Assembly: GCA_963738575.1 (NCBI GenBank)
Contig: CAVTWY010000004.1
Location: 1,178,001-1,242,000, forward strand
Direction: 5' to 3'
From: CAVTWY01 sp963738575
Lineage (GTDB): Bacteria > Pseudomonadota > Gammaproteobacteria > Burkholderiales > Burkholderiaceae_C
DNA length: 64,000 nt
Positions 42,525 through 51,620 of the stretch are shown one piece after another. A program made the position numbers and the translations under genes. Under the pieces are notes generated by a model that worked only from the letters and a program-made list of their open reading frames with translations, had not been told where the DNA came from and made no database searches. How positions within the stretch are numbered: the first letter of the stretch is position 1; each line of letters begins with the position of its first letter.

Positions 42525-43883
42525 ATGGCAGCATCCATCATTGATTCGTCAATTTTTCAAGGCATCTTCACGACCGACCCCATGCGCCACGTGTGGAGTG
42601 ATGAAAATCGCACTGCCAAATACGTGGACATTGAGCGTGCGCTGGCGGTGGTGCAAGGCCGCTTGGGCATCATCCCGCAAGAGGCAGCCGACGAGATCAT
42701 CAGCCACTGCCGCATGGATCAAATTGACATGGTTCGCTTGCGTCAACAAACCGAGCGCATCGGCTACCCGATTCTTGGCGTGGTGACGCAGATCAACCAG
42801 TTGTGTCGCGACAAGCTGGGTGAATTTGTGCACTGGGGTGCCACCACACAAGACATCACCGACACCGCCACCGTGCTGCAAATTCGTGAAGCACTTGAAT
42901 TGGTGGATGCCGAGCTGGTGGCCATTGCCAAAGCCATGGCCAAGCTGGCCCAAGCGCATCGGCTCACGCCCATCATCGGGCGCAGCAATTTGCAGCAAGC
43001 CATTCCGGTGACTTTCGGCTACAAAATGGCTGGGCTCTTGTCGGCTGTTCTGCGCCACCGGGAGCGCTTGGCTCAACTGAGGACGCGGGTGCTGGTGGGT
43101 GAATTTGCGGGCGCGGCCGGCACGCTGGCGTCGCTGGACGTGGGCGCGATGCAAACGCAGGCTGATCTTTGCGCCGAGCTGGGTCTTGCGCAGCCGGTGA
43201 TTGCCTGGCATACGATTCGCGACAACATTGCCGAGACGGGTGCGTTGTTGGGCCTGATTGGCGGCACCTTGGGCAAGCTCAGCATGGACGTGAAGTTGAT
43301 GATGCAAACCGAGGTGGCCGAGGTTTTTGAGCCTTACCACCACGGCAGAGGCAGCAGCAGCACGATGCCACAAAAGCGCAACCCGATTGGCAGCTGCTAC
43401 ATCCACGCGGCCATCAGCGTGGTGCGCCAACACAGTGCCGCGTTGATGGACGCGATGGTGGCCGACCACGAGCGCTCGACCGGCCCGTGGGAAATTGAAT
43501 GGATCGTGTTGCCCGAAGCGTTTTGCTTGATCGCAGGTGCTCTGAAGCAATCGCGTGCCCTGGTTGAAGGCATGGAGGTTGACGCTGCCGCCATGATGCG
43601 CAACATCGAGATGACCGGTGGCTTGGTGATGAGCGAAGCCGTGATGATGGGCCTGGGGCCTTTCATCGGCCGAGAATATGCGCACGACTTGGTGTACGAC
43701 TTGTGCCGTGAATCACTGGCCAAAAAGACACCCTTGCTCGAGCTGCTTGTGGCCCACCCCGAAATCAAAAGCCATGTCAGTCGCGCTCAGCTTGAGCGCA
43801 TGCTTAACCCCGCCAACTACCTGGGTCAGTCCGGTGTGATGGTGGACAGGGTGTTGGATCAGTTCAAGCAAACGGTTGGTTAA
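42525..43883 (+). CDS. Fumarase/aspartase superfamily lyase (PcaB/PurB-like)
   Basis: The 452-residue protein carries the superfamily signature G-R-G-S-S-S-T-M-P-Q-K-R-N-P near residues 274-287, and W-G-A-T-T-Q-D-I-T-D-T-A near 102-113. A helical bundle follows, with an adenylosuccinate-lyase-like C-terminal domain from about 365. Such enzymes eliminate fumarate or open a lactone ring; 3-carboxymuconate cycloisomerase and adenylosuccinate lyase are close relatives. It ends the importer/hydratase/CoA-transferase operon, so a C-N or C-O lyase that releases a dicarboxylate for the CoA enzymes is the most economical idea. Confidence 0.87.
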   Translation: MAASIIDSSIFQGIFTTDPMRHVWSDENRTAKYVDIERALAVVQGRLGIIPQEAADEIISHCRMDQIDMVRLRQQTERIGYPILGVVTQINQLCRDKLGEFVHWGATTQDITDTATVLQIREALELVDAELVAIAKAMAKLAQAHRLTPIIGRSNLQQAIPVTFGYKMAGLLSAVLRHRERLAQLRTRVLVGEFAGAAGTLASLDVGAMQTQADLCAELGLAQPVIAWHTIRDNIAETGALLGLIGGTLGKLSMDVKLMMQTEVAEVFEPYHHGRGSSSTMPQKRNPIGSCYIHAAISVVRQHSAALMDAMVADHERSTGPWEIEWIVLPEAFCLIAGALKQSRALVEGMEVDAAAMMRNIEMTGGLVMSEAVMMGLGPFIGREYAHDLVYDLCRESLAKKTPLLELLVAHPEIKSHVSRAQLERMLNPANYLGQSGVMVDRVLDQFKQTVG

Positions 43884-44115
43884 CGGGCTTACCCATCGTT
43901 TGGTTGCGCAACTGCTGGACTTTTCGCACCTGTCGTACGTGCATGCCGCCACGCTGGATGGCTCGACCGCTGGTTTGACTGCGAGTTTTTGTTTCCCGGC
44001 ACGCTGCTGATGCACTCGGGCGGCAAGCCGGTTGGCGCTTGACTTAGCCCCGTAGCGCTCGCCGGAACAGGCTGCAGTTAAAGTCCAAAGCAGCCCCCCA
44101 AAAAGAGTAGCCCCC
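43884..44115 (+). other. Gap with protein-like remnant
   Basis: No complete gene is present. One frame between the lyase and the transglutaminase is free of stops up to about 44043 and reads W-L-D-R-W-F-D-C-E-F-L-F-P-G-T-L-L-M-H-S-G-G-K-P-V-G-A, which looks more like protein than random GC-rich sequence. It has no start codon near its beginning. It may be the C-terminal remnant of a lost gene. I recognise no family. Confidence 0.3.
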
Positions 44116-47100
44116 ATGGCCATCCGCGTCGCGCTGCATCACACCACCACCTACCAATACGATCGCCTGGTGGAGCTGTCGCCGCATCAGGTGCGGCTGC
44201 GGCCGGCGGCCCATGCGCGCACGCCGATCTTGTCCTACTCGCTCACCGTCGAGCCGACCAAGCACTTCATCAACTGGCAGCAAGACCCCTACGGCAACTA
44301 CATTGGCCGCTTTGTGTTCCCCGAGCCGACGCAAAGCTTGAGGTTTACGGTGGACTTGGTGGCCGACTTGACGGTCATCAACCCGTTTGACTTTTTTGTC
44401 GAGAAGCAGGCCGAGCGCTTTCCCTTTGCCTACGAGGCCCAACTGGGCGTGGAGTTGGCGCCTTATTTGCAGACGCTTGAGGTGGAGCCCTTGCTGAAGG
44501 CTTGGTTGGCACTTTTCCGCGCCGATCTGCCGTCCGAGCCGATGGCCACCACCGACTTTTTGGTGATGATCAATCAGCGCTTGCAGCGCCAGATCGGGTA
44601 CTTGGTGCGCATGCAGCCGGGTGTTCAAACGCCCGAGCAAACCCTGGCGCTGGGCAGTGGTTCTTGCCGCGACACCAGCTGGTTGCTCGTGCAAATCCTG
44701 CGCCATCTTGGACTTGCCGCGCGCTTTGTTTCGGGGTACCTCATTCAATTGGTGGCAGACCAAAAGGCGCTTGACGGCCCGTCGGGCACCGAGCGTGACT
44801 TTACCGATTTGCATGCCTGGGCCGAGGCGTACATCCCCGGCGCGGGTTGGGTGGGTCTGGACCCAACGTCCGGGCTGCTGGTGGGCGAAGGGCACATTCC
44901 ACTGGCTTGCACGGCGTCACCCTCGTCGGCGGCGCCAGTCATGGGGATGGCGGGTTTTGCGAACGTGGAGTTTGGTCACGAGATGACCATCACAAGAATT
45001 CACGAAGATCCGCGCGTGACCAAACCCTATGCCGAGGCCACGTGGGAAAAAATCAACGCATTGGGCCATGCGGTTGATGCTGAGTTGCAGGCCAACGACG
45101 TGCGCCTAACCCTGGGAGGCGAACCCACTTTTGTGTCGGTCGACGACATGGAAGGGGCCGAGTGGAATGTGGCGGCCCATGGCGATGCCAAGCGCCGCCT
45201 TGCCGGCGAACTTTTGCTCAAGCTCAAGGCACACCATGCGCCGGGCGGTGTGCTTCACTTTGGCCAGGGCAAGTGGTATCCGGGGGAGCCTTTGCCGCGC
45301 TGGGCGCTTAACGTTTTTTGGCGGCGCGACGGTGTGCCGGTTTGGAAAGACTCAAGTCTCTTGGCGCTGGATGGTGATGTTGATCGTTTCACGGACGACG
45401 ACGCTCGGCGTTTCAGTGAAGCCTTGATCGCCCAACTGGCGCTGCCGCTCGAATGCGTGATACCCGCCTACGAGGACGTGATGCAGCAGGTGTTGATCGA
45501 ACAAAAGCTGCCCGACAACGTCGATCCTACCCAAGCGAACCTCAAAGACCCCTTGGAGCGACGCCGCTTGGCCATGTTGCTCCAGAAGGGCTTGGGCAAG
45601 GTTGCAGGGTATGTGGTGCCTCTCAAGCCAACGGAGCACGGCGCGCGCACAGGGTGGCGCACCAGCCGCTGGCCTTTGCGGCGAGAAAAGCTCTACTTGT
45701 TGGAGGGCGACTCGCCCTTGGGTTTGCGCTTGCCGCTGGGCTCCTTGCCCTGGGTCTTGCCTGAAGATGTTGAGCCGATTTTTCAAGTGGACCCTTTTGC
45801 GGAGCGCGAAGCACTTGCCCCGCAAGACGGTGCCCTGAAAAGCTCGACCACCAAACCCGACCCAGGCAAAAAAGGCAGCGCTGCCCGCAAGTCAAAGGCC
45901 GAGCCGCCGCCAGCCAAGCCCGACCTGGACCCGCTGGACCCGCGCGAGGTGATTCACACCGCTCTATGCATTGAAGTGCGGCAAGGGCGTTTGCATGTTT
46001 TCATGCCGCCCCTGGTGCACCTGGAGGACAGCCTGGCGCTTATCTCGCACATCGAGCACGCAGCTGCCCAAACGGGCCTCAAGGTTCGTCTTGAGGGCTA
46101 CCCCCCGCCGTGGGACACGCGGCTGCGTGTGCTTAGCGTCACGCCCGATCCCGGCGTGATCGAGGTCAACGTGCAGCCAGCCGCAAGTTGGCCCGAGATC
46201 GTCAGCAACGTCACTGCGCTGTACGGCTTGGCGCGAGAAACGCGTTTGGCCACCGAAAAATTCATGCAGGATGGGCGCCACACCGGCACGGGCGGTGGCA
46301 ACCACGTGACGCTGGGCGGGCCGACGCCCGCCGACAGCCCGATGTTGCGACGCCCCGATTTGTTGCGCAGCCTGATTGGCTATTGGCAAAATCACCCAGC
46401 GTTGTCGTATTTGTTTTCGGGCGCTTTCATCGGGCCCACCAGCCAAGCGCCGAGGGTGGATGAAGCGCGCGACGACACGCTGTACGAGCTTGGCATCGCG
46501 TTTCAACAAATGGAAGCCGCGTTGCCTCAAGCCAAAGAAAGTGATCGGCCTTGGCTGGTCGACCGCTTGTTGCGCCACCTGCTGGTGGACTTGACCGGCA
46601 ACACGCACCGCGCCGAGTTTTCAATCGACAAGCTGTACTCACCCGACACGCCCACTGGCAGGTTAGGCATCGTCGAGTTTCGGGCTTTTGAGATGCCCCC
46701 GCACGCCCACATGAGCCTGGTGCAGATGCTGCTGATTCGCGCGCTTGTGGCTCGCTTTTGGCAAACGCCGTACCGTGCGCCACTCATCCCTTGGGGCACG
46801 GCGTTGCACGACCGCTGGATGCTGCCTTACTTTGTGGCGCAGGACATTCGTCATGTGGCCGAAGAACTCACCGCCGCAGGGTACAATTTCTCGCCAAGCT
46901 GGTTTGACCCCTTTGTTGAGTTTCGCTTTCCGCGTTATGGCACGGTGGTTTACGAGGGCGTCAAGATCGAGTTGCGACAAGCCATTGAGCCCTGGAACGT
47001 ATTGGGCGAAGAGGTGAGCCGCAGCGGCACCTCGCGCTACGTTGACTCGTCGGTCGAGCGCTTGCAGGTTTGCGTGTCAGGGCTGACCGATACCCGCCAC

Positions 47101-47469
47101 GTGGTGACCTGCAATGGCCGCCCCTTGCCACTGCACCCCACCGGCGTGCCAGGCGAATCGGTGGCAGGCGTGCGCTTTCGGGCTTGGGCCCCACCCAGCG
47201 CGCTGCACCCGACCATTGGTGTTCACGCACCCTTGGTTTTTGATCTGGTTGACACATGGAGTCAGCGTGCGATCGGCGGGTGCACGTACCATGTCAGTCA
47301 CCCTGGGGGACGCAGTTACGATAACTTCCCGGTCAACGCCAATTCGGCCGAGGCGCGGCGCTTCACGCGCTTCGTGGCGCAGGGGCACAGCCCCGGCCCG
47401 ATCGATATCGTCCGCGAACCGTTGAACCCAAAATACCCCATGACGCTCGATCTACGCTGGAAGCCATGA
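44116..47469 (+). CDS. Transglutaminase-like / DUF2126 protein
   Basis: An 1117-residue protein. Residues about 1-85 are the bacterial transglutaminase N-terminal beta domain (H-H-T-T-T-Y-Q-Y-D-R, P-H-Q-V-R-L-R-P). The papain-like core follows, with Cys184 in G-S-G-S-C-R-D-T, His233 in L-H-A-W-A-E-A-Y and Asp249 in G-L-D-P-T-S-G. From about residue 325, L-T-L-G-G-E-P-T-F-V-S opens the long DUF2126 domain, found almost only in this architecture. It overlaps the ATP-grasp gene by four bases. The three-gene set is a predicted peptide-bond-forming or -modifying system. The transglutaminase may act as protease or transferase on its product. Confidence 0.9.
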   Translation: MAIRVALHHTTTYQYDRLVELSPHQVRLRPAAHARTPILSYSLTVEPTKHFINWQQDPYGNYIGRFVFPEPTQSLRFTVDLVADLTVINPFDFFVEKQAERFPFAYEAQLGVELAPYLQTLEVEPLLKAWLALFRADLPSEPMATTDFLVMINQRLQRQIGYLVRMQPGVQTPEQTLALGSGSCRDTSWLLVQILRHLGLAARFVSGYLIQLVADQKALDGPSGTERDFTDLHAWAEAYIPGAGWVGLDPTSGLLVGEGHIPLACTASPSSAAPVMGMAGFANVEFGHEMTITRIHEDPRVTKPYAEATWEKINALGHAVDAELQANDVRLTLGGEPTFVSVDDMEGAEWNVAAHGDAKRRLAGELLLKLKAHHAPGGVLHFGQGKWYPGEPLPRWALNVFWRRDGVPVWKDSSLLALDGDVDRFTDDDARRFSEALIAQLALPLECVIPAYEDVMQQVLIEQKLPDNVDPTQANLKDPLERRRLAMLLQKGLGKVAGYVVPLKPTEHGARTGWRTSRWPLRREKLYLLEGDSPLGLRLPLGSLPWVLPEDVEPIFQVDPFAEREALAPQDGALKSSTTKPDPGKKGSAARKSKAEPPPAKPDLDPLDPREVIHTALCIEVRQGRLHVFMPPLVHLEDSLALISHIEHAAAQTGLKVRLEGYPPPWDTRLRVLSVTPDPGVIEVNVQPAASWPEIVSNVTALYGLARETRLATEKFMQDGRHTGTGGGNHVTLGGPTPADSPMLRRPDLLRSLIGYWQNHPALSYLFSGAFIGPTSQAPRVDEARDDTLYELGIAFQQMEAALPQAKESDRPWLVDRLLRHLLVDLTGNTHRAEFSIDKLYSPDTPTGRLGIVEFRAFEMPPHAHMSLVQMLLIRALVARFWQTPYRAPLIPWGTALHDRWMLPYFVAQDIRHVAEELTAAGYNFSPSWFDPFVEFRFPRYGTVVYEGVKIELRQAIEPWNVLGEEVSRSGTSRYVDSSVERLQVCVSGLTDTRHVVTCNGRPLPLHPTGVPGESVAGVRFRAWAPPSALHPTIGVHAPLVFDLVDTWSQRAIGGCTYHVSHPGGRSYDNFPVNANSAEARRFTRFVAQGHSPGPIDIVREPLNPKYPMTLDLRWKP

Positions 47470-50045
47470 CCGCTTCACTTTTGGAGAGTTACCGCACGTC
47501 GCCGAGCCGCTACAACGAGCTGCTGAATGCCGAAGGGGCACCCCGCCCGCATTGGCAGGCCATGCTCAAGTTCATGGACGAATCCGCTTCGCACACGATG
47601 GAGCGTCGGGCGCAGGCCGTGCAGCGCCAGGTGCGTGAAAACGGCGTGACGTACAACGTGTACGCCGATCCGATGGGCAGCGACCGGCCGTGGGACTTGG
47701 ACGTGGTGCCGATGATTTTGTCGGCGGCTGAATGGGCCGACATCGAGGCGGGCGTCGTGCAACGCGCCACGTTGTTGAACAAGATTTTGGTCGACGTGTA
47801 CGGCGACCAGAAATTGCTGGGTGATGGCCATTTGCCGGCGTCATTGGTTCACGGTCATTCTGGGTTCTTGCGTCCTTGTCATGGCATCAAGCACCTCGAC
47901 GGCATTGCGCTGCACACCTATGCGGTTGACTTGGCGCGCTCGCCGGATGGGCGTTGGTGGGCACTGAACGACCGCACGCAAGCGCCCTCGGGTGCCGGCT
48001 ATGCGTTGGAAAACCGGCTGGCGATTGCGCGGGCTTTTCCAGAGATGTTTCGCGACTTGAAGATCCAGCGCCTGGCGGGCTTCTTCATCAAGCTGCGTGA
48101 CAGCCTGGCCCATTGGGGCCGCTCATGCGCGCCCTACAAGGGCCAAACCCTGGGCGCAACCGAACAGCCCTTGACCGTGCTGCTTACCCCCGGCCCCTAC
48201 AACGAAACCTATTACGAGCAGGCCCTGTTGGCGCGCTACCTCGGGTTTGCGCTGGTGCAAGGCAGTGACCTGATGGTGAGGGAAGGCTTTGTTTGGCTCA
48301 AAACGCTGTCGGGCCTGCGCCGGGTGCAGGTGATTTTGCGCAGGCTCGATGACGATTACTGCGACCCGCTTGAGTTGCGCAGCGACTCGGCGCTCGGGGT
48401 GGCAGGCCTTACCGATGCGGCGCGCCGTGGCACGGTGTTGATCGCCAACAGCTTGGGGTCCAACCTGTTGGAATCGGGCGCGCTGCTTGGTTTTTTGCCC
48501 AAGCTGTCAGAGGTGTTGTTGGGCGAGCCCCTGAAGATGCCCTCCGTTGCCACGTGGTGGTGTGGTGAGCCGGCAGCCCTTGAAGATGCCTTGGGGCGAC
48601 TGAAGCAGCTGGTGTTCAAACCCAGCTTTCCGCAACTGCGTGAGCTGCCCGTGTTTGGCGAAGACCTGGACGAAGCCACGCAAGCGGCGTTTGTCGAGCG
48701 GTTGCGTGCCGGGCCGAGCGACTATGTCGCCCAAGAACTGGTGCGTTTGTCGCAGGGCCCGGTGTGGCTGCGCCCAGAGCCCGAAGCAGCAAACCGCGCT
48801 GGCAAAGCGGGTGCTGGGTTGCATGCGCGCGCCGTGGGCTTGCGGGTTTATGCCTGCGCGACCCCGAACGGCTACGTGGTCATGCCAGGCGGCCTGACAC
48901 GGGTTGCGACCGGACCCGACGCGCGTGTGATTGCCATGCAGCGCGGTGGCGCGAGCAAAGACACCTGGGTGATGACGGAAGGTGTGGTCAACCCAGCATC
49001 GTTGCTGCCGCGAGCCACCGCCAACCAAGATTTGGTACGCGCCGACACCCATTTGGCCAGTCGCACGGTAGAGAACCTTTTTTGGTTTGGCCGCTACTCT
49101 GAGCGTTGTGACAACACGGCGCGCTTGATGCGTCGCTGTTTTGACACCTTGGTGGAGGCCAACCCAGAGAGCCGAGGCCAAGAGTGGGCGACCTTGGTTG
49201 CACTTTGCCGGTGGCAAGAGATTCTGGAGTCGCCTGCGTCCGACAAGCTTGAAGCCGCTGAGCGGGGCGTGATGGTCCGGTCTGGCGTGCCTGACGACGC
49301 TGACATCGAAGCGCGCTTGTTGCAAGCTGTGCATGACGCTGACTTGCCCGGCTTGGCCCATCACGTCAAGCAATTGTTTAGGGTGGGGTTCAACATTCGT
49401 GAAAGGCTTTCCACCGACCATTGGCGCTCGCTCAATCAAATGCTGCAGCGGTTGGGGAGCCCCAGCCCCCAACTGACGGTGGGTGATGCATTGGCGTTGC
49501 TGGATCAGGCGGCGGTGTCCTTGATGACGTTGTCGGGCTTCACACTCGATGGCATGACGCGCGACATGGGGTGGCGTTTTTTGTCGATTGGCCGACGCAT
49601 CGAGCGCTTGCAATTCATGGGCTCGGTGCTGCAACATGCACTTGCCATGCCGCCCGAGGGGGGCCTTGATTGGCTGCTTGAACTCGGTGACAGCATCATC
49701 ACGTACCGTTCACGCTACATGTCTCGTCCTGAATGGCTTCCTGTTTTGGATTTGCTCATTCTCGATGCAGGCAACCCGCGCTCCATCGTTTTTCAGCTCG
49801 AAGGCTTGATCGGTGCACTGCAGAGGGTCTCCGCAGCCCACGGCCCGAGCGGCGACGAGGTGTTGGCACCCTTGCTGGCTCAATTGCGAGCGCTGGACCC
49901 CGGCAGGGACCTTCGCCCGGGTGGCGAGGCACTTCTTGCCACGATGCGCAACATCTATTCGGCCAGCTATCAAGTGTCGGAGCGTCTGTCAGCGCAGTTT
50001 TTTAATTATGTGGGCAACATCGACCAAAGTGTTTTGAGCGCCTGA
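47466..50045 (+). CDS. Circularly permuted ATP-grasp / Alpha-E fusion protein
   Basis: This 859-residue protein fuses two families often encoded separately. Residues about 80-480 are a circularly permuted ATP-grasp (D-P-M-G-S-D-R-P-W-D-L-D-V-V-P, then H-G-H-S-G-F-L-R-P-C-H-G and L-L-T-P-G-P-Y-N-E-T-Y-Y-E), a predicted amidoligase. From about 530, S-R-T-V-E-N-L-F-W-F-G-R-Y-S-E-R-C-D starts the Alpha-E helical domain. Its ends overlap the genes on both sides (ATGA, then TGATG), so translation is probably coupled. ATP-grasp plus transglutaminase suggests making and trimming a peptide tag, a prediction from comparative genomics and not a demonstrated reaction. Confidence 0.9.
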   Translation: MTASLLESYRTSPSRYNELLNAEGAPRPHWQAMLKFMDESASHTMERRAQAVQRQVRENGVTYNVYADPMGSDRPWDLDVVPMILSAAEWADIEAGVVQRATLLNKILVDVYGDQKLLGDGHLPASLVHGHSGFLRPCHGIKHLDGIALHTYAVDLARSPDGRWWALNDRTQAPSGAGYALENRLAIARAFPEMFRDLKIQRLAGFFIKLRDSLAHWGRSCAPYKGQTLGATEQPLTVLLTPGPYNETYYEQALLARYLGFALVQGSDLMVREGFVWLKTLSGLRRVQVILRRLDDDYCDPLELRSDSALGVAGLTDAARRGTVLIANSLGSNLLESGALLGFLPKLSEVLLGEPLKMPSVATWWCGEPAALEDALGRLKQLVFKPSFPQLRELPVFGEDLDEATQAAFVERLRAGPSDYVAQELVRLSQGPVWLRPEPEAANRAGKAGAGLHARAVGLRVYACATPNGYVVMPGGLTRVATGPDARVIAMQRGGASKDTWVMTEGVVNPASLLPRATANQDLVRADTHLASRTVENLFWFGRYSERCDNTARLMRRCFDTLVEANPESRGQEWATLVALCRWQEILESPASDKLEAAERGVMVRSGVPDDADIEARLLQAVHDADLPGLAHHVKQLFRVGFNIRERLSTDHWRSLNQMLQRLGSPSPQLTVGDALALLDQAAVSLMTLSGFTLDGMTRDMGWRFLSIGRRIERLQFMGSVLQHALAMPPEGGLDWLLELGDSIITYRSRYMSRPEWLPVLDLLILDAGNPRSIVFQLEGLIGALQRVSAAHGPSGDEVLAPLLAQLRALDPGRDLRPGGEALLATMRNIYSASYQVSERLSAQFFNYVGNIDQSVLSA

Positions 50046-50996
50046 TGACCAACACCATGACACCAAGCGCCCAGTTTCAAGTTCGGCACGAAACCGAATA
50101 CGACTATGCCTTTCCGGTCAGTGTCTCGCAGCAATTGCTGCAACTGCGGCCAAGATCGTTTCAGTTTCAGACGTGTTTGGCGCATGAAACTCGGGTGACG
50201 CCCGAGCCCAGTGAATGGCATGAGTCACTCGACTATTTTGGAAACCACCGGCGCTACTTGGCCCTTGCACAACCGCACCTGAGGCTTTTGGTGCGCGCGG
50301 AATCCACGGTGGTTTTGTTCGCGCGGCCAGGCACCGAGCTCATCGAAAACTCGCAGCCGTGGGAGCAGGTCCGCGACACCTTGCGAGAGATCAGCCGGCC
50401 GCTGAACAACGATCCTCAGGGGCTTGAGCCCATCAAGTTTCTTTACGAATCACCGCATGTCGCCTTGAGTGCCGAATTGCAAGGCTATGCGCGGCCGTGC
50501 TTCCCGCCCGGGCAATCCACCTTGGCCGGGGCCTTGGCGCTCACCCACAAAATCAACCGCGAGTTTGCGTTTGATCCGCAGGCCACCGACATCTCAACAC
50601 CACTGAGCGGAGCTGCTTCGCATTCGGCGAGGCGTGTGCCAGGACTTTGCCCACCTGATGATTGGCTGCCTGCGCAGCCTGGGGCTGTCGTGCCGCTACG
50701 TGAGTGGGTACATCTTGACAACGCCTCCACCGGGCACGCCCAGGCTGGTAGGCGCCGATGCGTCGCACGCCTGGGTGTCGGTGTATTGCCCCAGCATCGG
50801 GTGGGTTGACTTCGACCCGACCAATCGCTGCATGGTGAATCTTGAACACATCACGCTTGGCTGGGGCCGCGACTTCAGCGACGTGAGCCCGATACGGGGC
50901 GTGATGATGGCGGGTGGGGAGCAAAGCCTGGCGGTGCGCGTGACGGTCACGCCGCTTCTGCAAGAGGATCACGCTTTGCATCTGAAGCCCCATTGA
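50045..50996 (+). pseudogene. Transglutaminase-like protein, frameshift near 50609
   Basis: The first frame holds the N-terminal beta domain (F-Q-V-R-H-E-T-E-Y-D-Y-A-F-P-V-S-V-S-Q-Q) and runs to S-T-P-L-S. Removing one G restores E-L-L-R-I-R-R-G-V-C-Q-D-F-A-H-L-M-I-G with the catalytic Cys. Then follow D-A-S-H-A-W-V-S-V-Y-C-P with the His and W-V-D-F-D-P-T-N-R with the Asp. The corrected protein is about 316 residues, a normal stand-alone member of the ATP-grasp/Alpha-E cluster. As written, translation ends in nonsense at 50809 and loses all three catalytic residues. The triad is perfect in the second frame, so the shift is recent or artefactual. Confidence 0.82.
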
Positions 50997-51015
50997 TTGG
51001 AGCGCGCGTCACGGC

Positions 51016-51531
51016 TTGCCCAGTGTTTCGCAGTCAATAATCGGGGGCGCCTTTAATGGGTGGCGCGGAGGCGAACACCGACTTGCTATCGCTTGGGGCT
51101 TTGCAGTCAAAAGCAGCGCAGAGCTACCGAATACATGGACCGTCGCGCCAATTGCAGATGTCGCGGTAGTAAGTCCAAAAACAGGTTTCGAGGGTACGCA
51201 ACTCGAACAGTCTGTGCACTTTGTTCCCATGGCAGCTGTTTTCGAGAATTTCGGTGGGATAGACATCTCTCAGGTTCGCTCGTTCGGCGAAGTTCGCAAG
51301 GGCTACAGGTCGTTCTCCGAAGGTGACGCATTGTTCGCCAAGATCACACCGTGCATGGAGAACGGTAAGGGCGGATTGGTGCCTCACCTTCCGCTCAAAC
51401 ACGGGTTTGGCTCCACGGAATTTCATGTTCTCAAGCCAACTCCGGCGGTATTGCCAACGTGGCCTCCACAATCTCCGCAAACACCTTCAAGCTCTTGCGC
51501 ACGTACGCGTCGAACAGCGACTCATGGATAG
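51016..51531 (+). pseudogene. Relic of a type I restriction specificity subunit (HsdS)
   Basis: About 105 codons from near 51121 to near 51440 match the first target-recognition domain of HsdS: E-L-P-N-T-W-T-V-A-P, then V-H-F-V-P-M-A-A-V-F-E, G-E-V-R-K-G-Y-R-S-F-S-E-G-D-A-L-F-A-K-I-T-P-C-M-E-N-G-K, and H-G-F-G-S-T-E-F-H-V-L-K-P. Real HsdS proteins have about 400 residues with two such domains. Here the match stops abruptly and the rest of the frame is not family-like. No hsdM or hsdR is present. It fills most of the 624-base gap after the transglutaminase gene, and its base composition is lower in GC than the flanks. I read it as a fragment left by a lost restriction locus. Confidence 0.65.
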
Positions 51532-51620
51532 TCCCAATGCCACGCCGCCCCGTTATGGTGCGCCGCCTCACCTTTCTGCCCGATACTCCAGCCGCCTCCC
51601 AACGGACTGAAGGATTCCCC

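Noticed and set aside
42549..43685. Leftward open frame of 378 codons opposite the PcaB-like lyase
   Set aside because: His/Gln/Ala-rich shadow frame with no motif; the lyase signature on the other strand is decisive.
48507..49637. Long leftward open frame of 376 codons inside the ATP-grasp/Alpha-E gene
   Set aside because: It is antisense to a well-supported gene, its translation is rich in His, Gln and Arg as expected of a shadow frame in GC-rich DNA, and it matches no family I know.
51009..51266. Leftward 85-codon frame over the HsdS relic
   Set aside because: The opposite strand carries recognisable HsdS sequence; this frame has no independent support.
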